Shown: positions 1 through 7,952, numbered from the stretch's first letter. The stretch is DNA of 10,258 bases from Pseudomonadota bacterium (GCA_003242525.1 QGUU01000051.1:1-10258), one strand, 5' to 3'. Translations and numbers: made by a program. Notes: generated by a model not told the origin, from the sequence alone.

Positions 1-48
1 TGCTCGCGTCGAGAGTGGAATTTGACGCACAGGACGTCCGGCCTGCGG

Positions 49-71
49 GTCCTTCTCGTTGCGAGAAGGAC
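49..71. terminator. strong hairpin, possible terminator of an upstream gene
   Basis: GTCCTTCTCG (49-58) pairs perfectly with CGAGAAGGAC (62-71) across a three-base loop. No T-run follows on either strand, so it is not a canonical intrinsic terminator. A competing pairing exists: GGTCCTT (48-54) can also pair with AAGGACC (72-78). Its place at the left edge of the leader suits the end of an upstream transcript. An mRNA-stability or regulatory stem is equally possible. Confidence 0.35.
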
Positions 72-234
72 AAGGACCGGGTTTCACATCGGAAATGAAA
101 TTCGGTGCGTCGGTGGCGGGTCTGCCCGCAAAGGCCGCTACGGACGTCCCGGTGCCGCTTCATATCTCCTTGAAAGAAAAAGCGAAAGCTGGCGGAAAAC
201 CGTGCCGAAATTCACTGAAAATACCTTGCGATCA

Positions 235-262
235 TTGGAGAAAGCTCCTGCGATCCTATATA
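235..262 (+). promoter_or_regulatory. possible gyrA promoter
   Basis: TTGGAG (235-240) is followed after 15 bases by CTATAT (256-261), within CCTATATAAG. This resembles the alphaproteobacterial housekeeping pattern of TTGAC-like and CTATAT-like boxes, though the spacing is short. It lies about 36 bases before the gyrA start, which would give a short leader. This is pattern matching only. Confidence 0.35.
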
Positions 263-297
263 AGTGAAGAGTGATTCCCACTTTTGCGTGATCCGTT

Positions 298-3078
298 TTG
301 ACTGACCAGAGAACACCGCGCGGGCCGGATGGCCCTTCCGGCATCGAGCCGATTTCCATCATAGAGGAAATGCAGCGCAGCTATCTCGATTACGCCATGA
401 GCGTGATCGTCTCTCGCGCGCTGCCGGATGTGCGTGACGGCCTGAAGCCGGTACATCGGCGCATCCTCTATGCCTCGCACGAAAGCGGCTACCATTGGAA
501 CCGTAAGCACGTTAAGTCGGCGCGGCCCGTTTCCGACGTCATGGGTAAGTATCACCCCCATGGCGACGCATCGATCTATGATGCCTTGGTTCGCATGGCA
601 CAGGACTGGTCCATGCGCGTGCCGCTGATCGACGGGCAGGGCAATTTCGGCTCGATCGACGGCGACCCTCCGGCGGCCATGCGCTACACGGAAGCCAGGC
701 TCACCAAGGTCGCCCATGAGCTCCTGGAGGACATCGACAAGGACACGGTCGACTTTCAGGAGAACTACGACGGTTCCAACAGCGAGCCGCGCGTGCTGCC
801 TGCGCGCTTTCCCAACCTGCTGGTCAACGGCTCCGGCGGCATTGCGGTGGGTATGGCCACCAATATTCCGCCCCACAACCTTGCCGAAGTGTGCAACGGC
901 GCAATTGCGCTCATCGACAATCCGGCGATCGACTTGCCGACTTTGATGGAGATCGTTCCCGGCCCGGATTTTCCAACGGGTGGCCTGATACTTGGACGTT
1001 CCGGAATCTATTCCGCCTATTCGAGCGGGCGCGGTTCCATCGTCATGCGTGGCAAGGTGCATACGGAAGAAGTCCGCGGTGACCGTGAAGCCATCGTCAT
1101 CACCGAGATTCCCTATCAGGTGAACAAGGCCACGATGATCGAAAAGATGGCCGAACTGGTGCGCGACAAGCGCATCGAAGGCATCGCCGACATTCGCGAT
1201 GAGAGCGACCGGCAGGGCTACCGCGTGGTGATCGATCTCAAGCGGGACGCGAACGCGGAAGTAATCTTGAACCAGCTCTACCGCTTCACGCCGCTGCAGA
1301 CTTCCTTCGGCGCCAATATGGTGGCTCTCAACGGCGGCAAGCCGGAGACGCTTACTCTCATCGACATGCTGAAGGCCTTTGTCAGCTTCCGTGAAGAGGT
1401 CGTCAGGCGCCGCACCAGGTTCCTGCTGCGCAAGGCTCGGGATCGCGCCCATGTACTGGTGGGGTTGGCCATCGCGGTGGCCAATATCGATGAAGTCATC
1501 AAGCTGATCCGCAACGCGCCTGACCCGCAGACGGCGCGAGACCAGCTTATGACGCGACGCTGGCCGGCCTCGGATGTCGAGGTGCTGATCCGCCTTATCG
1601 ACGACCCGCGCCACCGCATAAATGACGACGGCACCTACAATCTTTCAGAGGAGCAGGCCCGCGCCATCCTCGATCTGCGCCTTCAGCGCCTGACAGCGCT
1701 CGGGCGTGACGAAATTGCCGACGAGTTGAACAAGATCGGTGCCGAGATTTCCGATTTCCTCGAAATTCTGTCTTCCCGTGCCCGAATCCAGCAGATCGTC
1801 AAGGACGAGCTGGCCGCAGTGCGCGATGAGTTCGGCACTCCGCGGCGCACCGAGATTTCCGATGCCGGCTCGGACATGGATGACGAGGACCTCATCCAGC
1901 GTGAGGACATGGTCGTCACGGTTACCTTTGAAGGTTATATAAAGCGCGTGCCGCTTTCCACCTATCGGGCTCAGGCTCGCGGCGGCAAGGGCCGGTCCGG
2001 CATGGCGACGAAGGACGAGGATTTCGTCACCCGTCTGTTTGTCGCGAACACGCACACGCCGATCCTGTTCTTCTCCTCGCGCGGCATCGTTTACAAGGAA
2101 AAGGTCTGGCGTTTGCCGATCGGAACGCCTCAGTCCCGCGGCAAGTTCCTGCGCAACATGCTGCCGCTGGAGGAAGGGGACCGCATCACCGCCATTTTGC
2201 CGCTTCCCGATGAATCCGAATGGGACAAGCTTGACGTCATGTTCGCCACGACGCGCGGCACCGTGCGGCGCAACAAGCTTTCCGACTTCGCCGACGTGAA
2301 GCGTAACGGAAAGATCGCCATGAAGTTCGACGAGGAAGGCGATAGCATCCTTGCCGTTGAAACCTGCACTGACAATGACGACGTGCTGCTGACCGCCGAT
2401 AACGGCCAGTGCATCCGTTTTCCTGTTTCCGATGTCCGGGTATTTGCCGGGCGGTCCTCGCAGGGCGTCCGTGGAATTTCGCTCAACCCGGGCGACCGCG
2501 CCATATCGATGGCCATCTTGGAGCATGTGGAAGCCGATGCGGCGGAGCGCGCGGCCTATCTCAAGCGTGCTGCAGCAGAACGTCGCGCAGCCTCGGCGGA
2601 GGCGAACGGCGATGACGAGGTTACGCTCACCAACGAAGTTGTGGATGAGGAACGGGAGCTTTCCGAAGAGCGCTATCAGTTCCTGAAGGAACATGAGCAG
2701 TTTGTGCTCACCGTGTCCGAGTTCGGTTACGGCAAGCGTTCGTCGTCTTATGATTTCCGGCTGACAAGTCGTGGGGGCAAGGGCATACGTGCAACGGATG
2801 TCTCGAAAACCGACGAGATCGGCAAGCTCGTGGCAACGTTCCCCGTTGCTGAAGGTGACCAGATCATGCTGGTGTCGGATGGTGGGACCGTCATTCGCGT
2901 TCCGGTCAACAATATCCGCCTGGCGAGCCGTGCCACAAAGGGCGTCACCATTTTCAATACGGCCGAAGGTGAGAAGGTCGTCTCGGTTGACCGCATCTCC
3001 GAGCCGCAAGGCGAGGAGGATGGCGAATCCCTTTCCGAAACCAATGGTGAAGCAGCGCTTGACGGATCGAACAGCTGA
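298..3078 (+). CDS. gyrA: DNA gyrase subunit A
   Basis: GyrA is the DNA-cutting subunit of gyrase (A2B2 with GyrB), the cytoplasmic type II topoisomerase that adds negative supercoils using ATP. The product is 926 aa, longer than the 875 aa of E. coli GyrA and usual for this group. The winged-helix and catalytic region comes first, with [12 protein letters not shown] at 84-95 and the catalytic Tyr130 in AAMRYTE. Then come the tower and coiled-coil (to about 525) and the C-terminal beta-pinwheel, with a GyrA box QARGGKG at 559-565 and a second SRGGKG at 824-829. An acidic, charged insert of about 60 residues near 743-800 interrupts the pinwheel, as I recall for alphaproteobacteria. The start is TTG: an in-frame TGA at 289-291 lies just upstream, the next ATG (370) would remove conserved sequence, and TTG gives the expected MTDQ start. 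No clear Shine-Dalgarno site is seen. The Ser83-equivalent residue is Ala91 and the Asp87 equivalent is kept as Asp95. Confidence 0.98.
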   Translation: MTDQRTPRGPDGPSGIEPISIIEEMQRSYLDYAMSVIVSRALPDVRDGLKPVHRRILYASHESGYHWNRKHVKSARPVSDVMGKYHPHGDASIYDALVRMAQDWSMRVPLIDGQGNFGSIDGDPPAAMRYTEARLTKVAHELLEDIDKDTVDFQENYDGSNSEPRVLPARFPNLLVNGSGGIAVGMATNIPPHNLAEVCNGAIALIDNPAIDLPTLMEIVPGPDFPTGGLILGRSGIYSAYSSGRGSIVMRGKVHTEEVRGDREAIVITEIPYQVNKATMIEKMAELVRDKRIEGIADIRDESDRQGYRVVIDLKRDANAEVILNQLYRFTPLQTSFGANMVALNGGKPETLTLIDMLKAFVSFREEVVRRRTRFLLRKARDRAHVLVGLAIAVANIDEVIKLIRNAPDPQTARDQLMTRRWPASDVEVLIRLIDDPRHRINDDGTYNLSEEQARAILDLRLQRLTALGRDEIADELNKIGAEISDFLEILSSRARIQQIVKDELAAVRDEFGTPRRTEISDAGSDMDDEDLIQREDMVVTVTFEGYIKRVPLSTYRAQARGGKGRSGMATKDEDFVTRLFVANTHTPILFFSSRGIVYKEKVWRLPIGTPQSRGKFLRNMLPLEEGDRITAILPLPDESEWDKLDVMFATTRGTVRRNKLSDFADVKRNGKIAMKFDEEGDSILAVETCTDNDDVLLTADNGQCIRFPVSDVRVFAGRSSQGVRGISLNPGDRAISMAILEHVEADAAERAAYLKRAAAERRAASAEANGDDEVTLTNEVVDEERELSEERYQFLKEHEQFVLTVSEFGYGKRSSSYDFRLTSRGGKGIRATDVSKTDEIGKLVATFPVAEGDQIMLVSDGGTVIRVPVNNIRLASRATKGVTIFNTAEGEKVVSVDRISEPQGEEDGESLSETNGEAALDGSNS

Positions 3079-3182
3079 ACACGAACAAGGGGCCAGCCGC
3101 TGGTAAGACCGACCTGCAACGGGCCGAGGACGTTTCCTACCTTGCGGCCGGTTGCCGACACACTGATGAGGGTAAAAGACGG

Positions 3183-3317
3183 CTAGAAGCGAGGACGGCC
3201 GAACCGGTCTATGCGGGTGGGCTCATATTTCAGACGCTGGGCTTCCTGATGCATGCCGAACACGGTGGCGATCAGCATGGCGACGGTCATGGCGGCGGCG
3301 AGCATGAAGATCATCAT
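3183..3317 (-). CDS. small single-span membrane protein, function unknown
   Basis: This 44-codon gene reads on the minus strand, starting at 3317 (two tandem ATGs, 3317 and 3314) and ending with TAG at 3183-3185. The minus strand carries a good Shine-Dalgarno core, GGAG, nine bases before the first ATG. The first 22 residues are hydrophobic and Met-rich (six Met), beginning MMIFMLAAAMTVAML, and would form one membrane helix. The tail is hydrophilic and mostly basic (HQEAQRLKYEP, ending FGRPRF), which favours the C-terminus facing the cytoplasm. The gene converges with gyrA (104-bp gap) and diverges from the histidine kinase gene. I do not recognise a named family. The ribosome-binding site, the helix-plus-basic-tail layout and the isolated position support a real gene. 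Function cannot be inferred. Confidence 0.7.
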   Translation of the reverse strand: MMIFMLAAAMTVAMLIATVFGMHQEAQRLKYEPTRIDRFGRPRF

Positions 3318-3534
3318 GGTATCGTTCTCCTGATCCAACAACGGCCGGGCCGCGAAATGGTTTCACCTCACGCCTTATCAGTAGGCGCTCAGGGTTTAAC
3401 CAGTTCTGACTGGGCCGTTCATCTGTGGTTCATGGTTTCCGAAAGGTTCATGCGCCAAAGCCTGCCGCGGCGCTTTTCTTTCTCTCCGGTCGCTCTAAAA
3501 CAGTTTTTCCAACTTGAACCCGGTGGCACTCTGA
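3318..3534. other. divergent intergenic region
   Basis: This 217-bp gap lies between the minus-strand small membrane protein gene and the plus-strand kinase gene, so it should hold promoters for both. I see no confident -35/-10 pair and no EcfG-type GGAAC...CGTT promoter. It contains a direct repeat GGTTCATG (3427-3434 and 3445-3452, pitch 18) and a short inverted repeat CGCCT/AGGCG (3371-3375 and 3383-3387). Either could be an operator or chance. Confidence 0.4.
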
Positions 3535-4566
3535 ATGGCGAAGCTTCTGAAGCCGCAGCAGCGGGCGGAATTGACGGCGGAGGCACGCCTCGGTGCGATC
3601 GTCGATTCCTCTTTCGATGCCATCGTGGGCAAGGATCTGAACAGCATCATCACGGACTGGAATCCGGCGGCCGAACGAATGTTCGGCTACACTGCCGAAG
3701 AGGCCATTGGCCAGTCGGTCCTCATCCTCATACCTGAAAGCCTGCAAGGCGAGGAAGTCGGGATCATCGACAAGATCAGGCGGGGCGAACGCATTGGCAG
3801 CTTCGACACTGTACGACGCAGGAAGGATGGCTCGCTTTTCCACGTCTCGCTGACAATATCGCCGATCAAGGATTCGGCCGGCAGGATCATCGGGGCGTCC
3901 AAGATCGCGCGAGACATCACGGCGACGAAGGAAAGCGAGCGGCGCATCCGCATGCTCCTTCGGGAGGTCAACCACAGGGTCAAGAACCAGTTCGCCGTCA
4001 TCCTTTCCATCATCAGGGAAACGGCCAACAGGTCGGACGACAAGGAGGAATTCATCGAACAGGTTCGGGAGCGCATCACGGCCCTGTCTCGAGCGCATGA
4101 CCTCCTGGTATCGTCCGACTGGTCCGGCGCCAGCCTTTTCGAACTGGCGCAGGAGCATCTGAAACCATTCGGCCACGAAGAGCGCATTACGCTTTCAGGT
4201 CCGTTGGTGATGTTGACACCGAATGCGGTGCAATATCTGGGAATGGCCATCCATGAACTCGGAACGAACTCGGCAAAGTATGGGGCGCTATCCGAGGCTT
4301 CAGGCCGCATATCCGTCACGTGGGAAATGCGGAGTTCCGCTGACGAAGGCGACGGCTTCCATCTGATCTGGGACGAGACGACTGCGCCCCGGCAGTCGGC
4401 AGATGAAATGTCCAGGCGCGGTTTTGGAAATGTCGTTCTCCAGCGTGTGGCGCCCCAGTCGGTTGGAGGAACAGGCGTTCTTGCCCGGGAGCCAGGCCAC
4501 GTGCGCTGGGAGCTTGAGGCGCCCGTGAAAAATGTCCTCGTCCAGCCGACGGCAACGGAAGCCTAG
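3535..4566 (+). CDS. PAS-domain HWE-family sensor histidine kinase
   Basis: This is a soluble 343-aa sensor kinase with no membrane segment or signal peptide. A PAS domain fills about residues 15-130 (DWNPAAERMFGY at 41-52, RRKDGS at 95-100, then IARDIT at 124-129). The kinase core follows. The phosphoacceptor is His147 in REVNHRVKNQ, the N-box has His240-Glu241 in HELGTNSAKYGALS, and the G region has the W-x-E motif (Trp279-Asp280-Glu281) and GFG at 296-298. The HRVKN H-box, N-box His and W-x-E place it in the HWE group within HisKA_2, common in alphaproteobacteria and often linked to light or general stress signalling. The PAS domain lacks the LOV cysteine motif (NCRFLQ) and the heme histidine of FixL, so its ligand is unknown. 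An in-frame TGA at 3532-3534 fixes the start; GGTGG (3522-3526) is a fair ribosome-binding site. No response regulator is nearby. Confidence 0.93.
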   Translation: MAKLLKPQQRAELTAEARLGAIVDSSFDAIVGKDLNSIITDWNPAAERMFGYTAEEAIGQSVLILIPESLQGEEVGIIDKIRRGERIGSFDTVRRRKDGSLFHVSLTISPIKDSAGRIIGASKIARDITATKESERRIRMLLREVNHRVKNQFAVILSIIRETANRSDDKEEFIEQVRERITALSRAHDLLVSSDWSGASLFELAQEHLKPFGHEERITLSGPLVMLTPNAVQYLGMAIHELGTNSAKYGALSEASGRISVTWEMRSSADEGDGFHLIWDETTAPRQSADEMSRRGFGNVVLQRVAPQSVGGTGVLAREPGHVRWELEAPVKNVLVQPTATEA

Positions 4567-4651
4567 AGGGGTTTGGGTCTTGAGCGCACCATTTTCGGAT
4601 GAAGCGGCAAGGCGAATTGCCTTTGGCTGGTCGGCCCGCTAGAAGCCTTTC

Positions 4652-5152
4652 ATGAGCGAACGCACCGCCCTTTATGCCGGCTCCTTCGACCCGCTGACCA
4701 ACGGGCATCTCGACGTATTGAAGGCGTCGCTCGCCATAGCAGATACGATCTACGCCGCCATCGGCATCCACCCCGGCAAGACACCGCTGTTCTCGTTCGA
4801 GGAACGTGTGAGCCTGATAGAGGCCGTGGCCAGGTCGGAGTTCGGTGCGGATCACGCGCGCATCCGTGTGGTCGCTTTCGATGGCCTGGTCATCGAGGCT
4901 GCGCGCAAGCACAAATGCTCGATCATGATACGTGGCCTGCGCGACGGCACCGACCTGGACTATGAGATGCAGATGGCCGGAATGAACGAAACGATGGCGC
5001 CGGAATTGCAGACGGTCTTTTTGCCGGCCAGCCCGTCGGTGCGCACCATTACCGCCACACTCGTGCGCCAGATTGCTTCCATGGGCGGCGACATACGGCC
5101 ATTCGTGCCGGCGGCCGTGGCTCCGGCGCTCGTCGCCAAATTCGCAAAATAA
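4652..5152 (+). CDS. coaD: phosphopantetheine adenylyltransferase
   Basis: CoaD transfers AMP from ATP to 4'-phosphopantetheine, giving dephospho-CoA and pyrophosphate, the penultimate step of coenzyme A synthesis; the enzyme is cytosolic and usually hexameric. The 166-aa length matches the family. The nucleotidyltransferase signature [10 protein letters not shown] is at residues 10-19, with His19 as the ATP-binding histidine. [13 protein letters not shown] at 93-105 holds the conserved arginine (Arg94), and TATLVR at 134-139 corresponds to the ISSTLVR motif near the C-terminus. It begins 85 bp after the kinase gene and ends 18 bp before the first cyclophilin gene. The ribosome-binding site is weak (AGAAG region). 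It appears to head a tightly spaced plus-strand run. Confidence 0.97.
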   Translation: MSERTALYAGSFDPLTNGHLDVLKASLAIADTIYAAIGIHPGKTPLFSFEERVSLIEAVARSEFGADHARIRVVAFDGLVIEAARKHKCSIMIRGLRDGTDLDYEMQMAGMNETMAPELQTVFLPASPSVRTITATLVRQIASMGGDIRPFVPAAVAPALVAKFAK

Positions 5153-5170
5153 GGTTTTCGGAGTCGTTTC

Positions 5171-5755
5171 ATGAAGTTCAAGGGGCTTGCCGCCTTCGTC
5201 GTCCTTGCCGGGCTTGCAACTGGTGTCATGTCGGCCGTCGCAGCCGAGCCTGAAGACACCATGATCATCACTTTGAAGGACGGCGACGTCACGGTTGCGC
5301 TCCGGCCGGACCTCGCGCCGAAGCATGTCGAGCAAATCAAGAAGCTGGTGCGCGAGGGGGCATATGACAATGTCGCCTTCCACCGCGTCATCGAGGGGTT
5401 CATGGCGCAGACCGGCGACGTGCAATATGGCGACATGGAAGATGGGTACGATCCGGCGCTTGTCGGAACCGGTGGTTCCGAACTGCCCGATCTGCCGGCG
5501 GAGTTCTCAAACGAGCCCTACGTTCGGGGCGTGGTGGGCATGGCTCGCGCGCAGGACCCGAATTCCGCGAATTCTCAGTTCTTCATCATGTTCGCCCCTG
5601 CGCCGTCGCTCGACGGACAGTATACGATCGTCGGTGCCGTCGAGAGCGGTATGGAATTCGTCGATCGTATCAAGAAGGGCGAGAATGCCCTGAATGGCGC
5701 GGTGGCCGATCCTGACCGGATGATAAAGGTCCGCATCGCCGCGGACGGAAATTGA
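5171..5755 (+). CDS. ppiA: exported cyclophilin-type peptidyl-prolyl isomerase
   Basis: This cyclophilin catalyses cis-trans isomerisation of X-Pro bonds and is predicted to be periplasmic. The 194-aa product starts with a signal peptide: Lys at 2 and 4, a hydrophobic core at about 6-20, and an AVAA cleavage region at 22-25, leaving a mature protein starting near Glu26. Active-site residues of the fold are present: FHR at 70-72 (the Arg is catalytic), Gln80 in FMAQTGD, GMARA at 123-127 and SQFFI at 135-139. The position of the human cyclophilin Trp that contacts cyclosporin is Ser146, so low drug affinity is expected. GGAG at 5160-5163 lies seven bases before the ATG. The gene is a paralogue of the next one, with which it shares a 25-bp identical stretch over the catalytic region. 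The symbol follows the usual name for the exported copy. Confidence 0.94.
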   Translation: MKFKGLAAFVVLAGLATGVMSAVAAEPEDTMIITLKDGDVTVALRPDLAPKHVEQIKKLVREGAYDNVAFHRVIEGFMAQTGDVQYGDMEDGYDPALVGTGGSELPDLPAEFSNEPYVRGVVGMARAQDPNSANSQFFIMFAPAPSLDGQYTIVGAVESGMEFVDRIKKGENALNGAVADPDRMIKVRIAADGN

Positions 5756-5784
5756 CAAGCATTTTTCTCACGAAAGGACCTTAC

Positions 5785-6300
5785 ATGGCCGAGATCAAGG
5801 ATCGGGAAAACGCGCTCATCATGGAGACAACCCAGGGACGGGTCGTCATTGAAATGTACCCGGAACTCGCGCCGGGCCACGTCCAGCGCATCAAGGAACT
5901 CGCCCGCGAGGGCGCCTATGATGGCGTTGTGTTCCATCGCGTCATCGACGGTTTCATGGCGCAGACCGGCGACGTGCGGTTCGGCAATTCCAACAGCCCA
6001 AATTACGCGCCGTCCCGTGCAGGCATGGGCGGGTCGGACAAGCCGGACCTGAAGGCAGAGTTTTCCAACGCCAATCACGGCCGGGGTACCTGCTCGATGG
6101 CTCGCGCCCAGAACCCGCATTCCGCCAATTCGCAGTTCTTCATCTGCTTCGAAGACGCCTCGTTCCTGAACCGTCAATATACGGTCTGGGGGCAGGTGAT
6201 CGAAGGCATGGAAAACGTCGACAAGATCAAGCGCGGCGAGCCGGTACAGGATCCCGACAAGATCGTTTCGCTGAAGGTCGCCGCAGACGTGGCTGCGTAA
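5785..6300 (+). CDS. ppiB: cytosolic cyclophilin-type peptidyl-prolyl isomerase
   Basis: This is a second cyclophilin, 171 aa, with no signal peptide, so it should act on proline peptide bonds in the cytosol. Catalytic residues are FHR at 50-52 and Gln60 in FMAQTGD; SQFFI is at 116-120, and Phe127 takes the place of the human Trp121. The frame is open further upstream to a TTG at 5752, but the ATG at 5785 is preferred: AAAGGA (5773-5778) sits six bases before it, and the extra 11 residues would not match the family. It begins 29 bp after the exported copy. Tandem exported and cytosolic copies fit a duplication followed by gain or loss of a signal peptide. Confidence 0.95.
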   Translation: MAEIKDRENALIMETTQGRVVIEMYPELAPGHVQRIKELAREGAYDGVVFHRVIDGFMAQTGDVRFGNSNSPNYAPSRAGMGGSDKPDLKAEFSNANHGRGTCSMARAQNPHSANSQFFICFEDASFLNRQYTVWGQVIEGMENVDKIKRGEPVQDPDKIVSLKVAADVAA

Positions 6301-6321
6301 GACTGACGAGGCAGAACCGCG

Positions 6322-6768
6322 ATGGGCTTCGTCTGGTCGCTGCTGGGCATCCTGTCGGGTGCCTTCATTGCTGTTCAGGCGCCTATCAACGCACAGCTTG
6401 CACGCGCCCTCGGCCAGCCCGTGGCTGCTGCCGCATTCTCATTCCTGTCGGGCGCCATCGTGCTCGGCATCATTTCTGTTGCCGTCACTCGCTTTCAGGG
6501 CGTCGCGCTTGACTGGAAGGCGCCGGCGCCCTGGTTATTCGTGGCGGGCGGCGTGCTGGGCGCCTTCTATGTCACTCTTTCCACCATCCTCATCCCGCGT
6601 ATCGGCGCAGCCGCGCTTATGGCGTTCCTTGTCGCCGGCCAACTGATCGCCGGCATGGTGCTGGACCGCATCGGCTTTCTCGGTTTCGCGGTGCGCGAGA
6701 TTTCATTGGGCAGGGTTGCGGGAGCCGTGCTTCTGCTGGTTGGCGCCATGCTGGTGCGCCTGAACTGA
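6322..6768 (+). CDS. YdcZ/DUF606-type small DMT membrane protein
   Basis: This 148-aa inner-membrane protein belongs to the DUF606 (YdcZ) branch of the drug/metabolite transporter superfamily. It shows about five hydrophobic helices (roughly 3-20, 34-56, 70-90, 94-114 and 126-146). Family-like features are VQAPINAQL at 18-26, a Pro-Trp and Gly-Gly stretch at 70-77 (PWLFVAGG), and AGQL at 105-108 followed by DRIGF at 115-119. The protein is about half the size of a ten-helix DMT carrier, so it probably works as a dimer. The substrate is unknown. GAGG (6308-6311) precedes the ATG by ten bases, and the gene follows ppiB by 21 bp, so co-transcription is likely. I see no functional link to its neighbours. 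Confidence 0.88.
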   Translation: MGFVWSLLGILSGAFIAVQAPINAQLARALGQPVAAAAFSFLSGAIVLGIISVAVTRFQGVALDWKAPAPWLFVAGGVLGAFYVTLSTILIPRIGAAALMAFLVAGQLIAGMVLDRIGFLGFAVREISLGRVAGAVLLLVGAMLVRLN

Positions 6769-6848
6769 ACGGGTCCGGCCGTATATGTTGGCTGGTGCGG
6801 CATTGGTAGGGGTGGTGCGCCGGTAAGGTTCGGTCTATTGCCGATTTC

Positions 6849-7952
6849 ATGAAAGTTGACCTGTTCGATTTCGACCTGCCCGAGCAGCACATTGCGCTGC
6901 GCCCTGCCTCTCCGCGCGACGCTGCGCGACTCCTTGTGGTTCGGCCGGGCGAGGGACTGGAAGATCGCACGGTTCGCGACCTTCCGTCACTGCTTGGGCC
7001 GGGCGACGTACTCGTGTTCAACGATACCAAGGTCATCCCGGCGCAGCTGCGCGGCATTCGCCGGCGCGAAGAGGGGGCTGCGCAGGTGGAGGCCACGCTG
7101 CACATGCGCGTTGGCGCAGACCAGTGGCTTGCCTTCATGCGCCCCGGAAAGCGCATCGCGCCAGGTGACCGCATTCATTTCGGCCACGACGGCAGTTCCT
7201 GCTTCCTGGGCCAGTTGGATGCGACAGTGCTGGAGAAGCGTGACGGTGGCGAGGTGCTGCTGGGCTTTGACCTATCAGGGGCATTTCTTGATGAAGCGCT
7301 GCAAGCGGTAGGTCATGTTCCGCTGCCGCCCTATATCGCATCGAGGCGGGACGAGGACGAGCGCGACCGGAAGGACTATCAGACAGTCTACGCGCGTAAC
7401 GAGGGTGCGGTGGCAGCACCGACCGCTGGGCTTCATTTCACCCCGGAGCTCTTTGCGGCGCTGGACGCGGCAGGCATAGAGCGCCAGTTCGTGACATTGC
7501 ATGTCGGCGCCGGCACCTTCCTCCCGGTCAAGTCTGATGACACCGCCGGCCACAGGATGCACGCGGAGCGCGGAGTGGTGCCGGCACATGTTGCTGCCGC
7601 GCTAAACGAGGCGAGGCGAAGGGGCGGGCGGATCGTTGCTGTGGGTACGACATCGCTGCGGCTGCTGGAGAGCGCGGCAAGTCAGGACGGCATCATCGAA
7701 CCATGGAACGGCGCCACGGACATCTTCATCACTCCCGGTTATAAATTCCGGGCGGTTGATGTGCTGATGACAAACTTCCACCTGCCGCGCTCGACCCTTT
7801 TCATGCTGGTGTCGGCCTTTTCCGGCCTGGAGACCATGCGGGCTGCCTACCGTCATGCCATCGACGGTGGATATCGTTTTTACTCCTACGGGGATGCAAG
7901 CTTGTTGTTCAGAGAAGGAGACCCCGCCATTCCCGCCACGGTGCACGCATGA
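6849..7952 (+). CDS. queA: S-adenosylmethionine:tRNA ribosyltransferase-isomerase
   Basis: QueA moves and isomerises the ribosyl group of S-adenosylmethionine onto 7-aminomethyl-7-deazaguanine in tRNA, making epoxyqueuosine at wobble position 34. This is the step after Tgt in queuosine synthesis. The 367-aa product is close to the family norm of about 350. Signatures are [14 protein letters not shown] at 56-69, [10 protein letters not shown] at 189-198, [10 protein letters not shown] at 215-224, [10 protein letters not shown] at 266-275, [13 protein letters not shown] at 308-320 and [10 protein letters not shown] at 344-353. The start [11 protein letters not shown] is typical although no strong ribosome-binding site is visible. 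The stop codon overlaps the tgt start as ATGA, so the two proteins are probably made in coupled fashion. An 80-bp gap separates it from the membrane protein gene upstream. Confidence 0.97.
   Translation: MKVDLFDFDLPEQHIALRPASPRDAARLLVVRPGEGLEDRTVRDLPSLLGPGDVLVFNDTKVIPAQLRGIRRREEGAAQVEATLHMRVGADQWLAFMRPGKRIAPGDRIHFGHDGSSCFLGQLDATVLEKRDGGEVLLGFDLSGAFLDEALQAVGHVPLPPYIASRRDEDERDRKDYQTVYARNEGAVAAPTAGLHFTPELFAALDAAGIERQFVTLHVGAGTFLPVKSDDTAGHRMHAERGVVPAHVAAALNEARRRGGRIVAVGTTSLRLLESAASQDGIIEPWNGATDIFITPGYKFRAVDVLMTNFHLPRSTLFMLVSAFSGLETMRAAYRHAIDGGYRFYSYGDASLLFREGDPAIPATVHA

Larger units (their letters stand above)
1..297. other. gyrA leader / intergenic region
   Basis: This stretch precedes gyrA and I find no gene in it that I can support. 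One plus-strand frame stays open from position 1 to 265, but its conceptual product is Arg-rich and resembles no family I know. The second frame closes at 23-25 and the third at 96-98, so the 3' end of an upstream gene could occupy the first few bases, but I cannot identify one. It contains a perfect 10-bp hairpin at 49-71, a smaller stem at 116-129 (GCGGG/CCCGC), two copies of the palindrome GGACGTCC (32-39 and 142-149), and a possible promoter close to gyrA. Confidence 0.6.

Noticed and set aside
1..265. Plus-strand frame open from the window edge to 265
   Set aside because: Arg-rich, includes the strong hairpin, no family match, and runs into the likely gyrA promoter. Read as non-coding.
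256..1614. Long antisense open frame (452 codons) opposite the gyrA catalytic region
   Set aside because: It lies wholly opposite a strongly conserved gene. Its conceptual protein is rich in Arg, His and Asp with no family resemblance, as expected from GC-rich codon shadows.
1645..3009. Long antisense open frame (454 codons) opposite the gyrA C-terminal region
   Set aside because: Same pattern: a mirror of GC-rich codon use, no recognisable domain and no ribosome-binding site.
3249..3737. Plus-strand open frame of 162 codons starting with a His/Gly-rich stretch resembling a metal-binding protein
   Set aside because: The His-rich part is the antisense of the small membrane protein, and the rest overlaps the kinase gene in another frame. 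No convincing start site.
3577..3924. PAS domain of the kinase as a LOV photosensor or FixL-type heme oxygen sensor
   Set aside because: The flavin-cysteine motif NCRFLQ is absent, and no His is present where FixL binds heme (QGEEVGIIDK in that region).
4609..4623. Inverted repeat AAGGC-GAATT-GCCTT between the kinase gene and coaD as a terminator or operator
   Set aside because: Only a five-base stem with no following T-run; too weak to call.
4316..5425. Antisense open frame (369 codons) across the kinase end, coaD and the first cyclophilin
   Set aside because: It crosses three gene segments, including two well-identified genes and their intergenic gaps. The product is Arg/His-rich and matches nothing.
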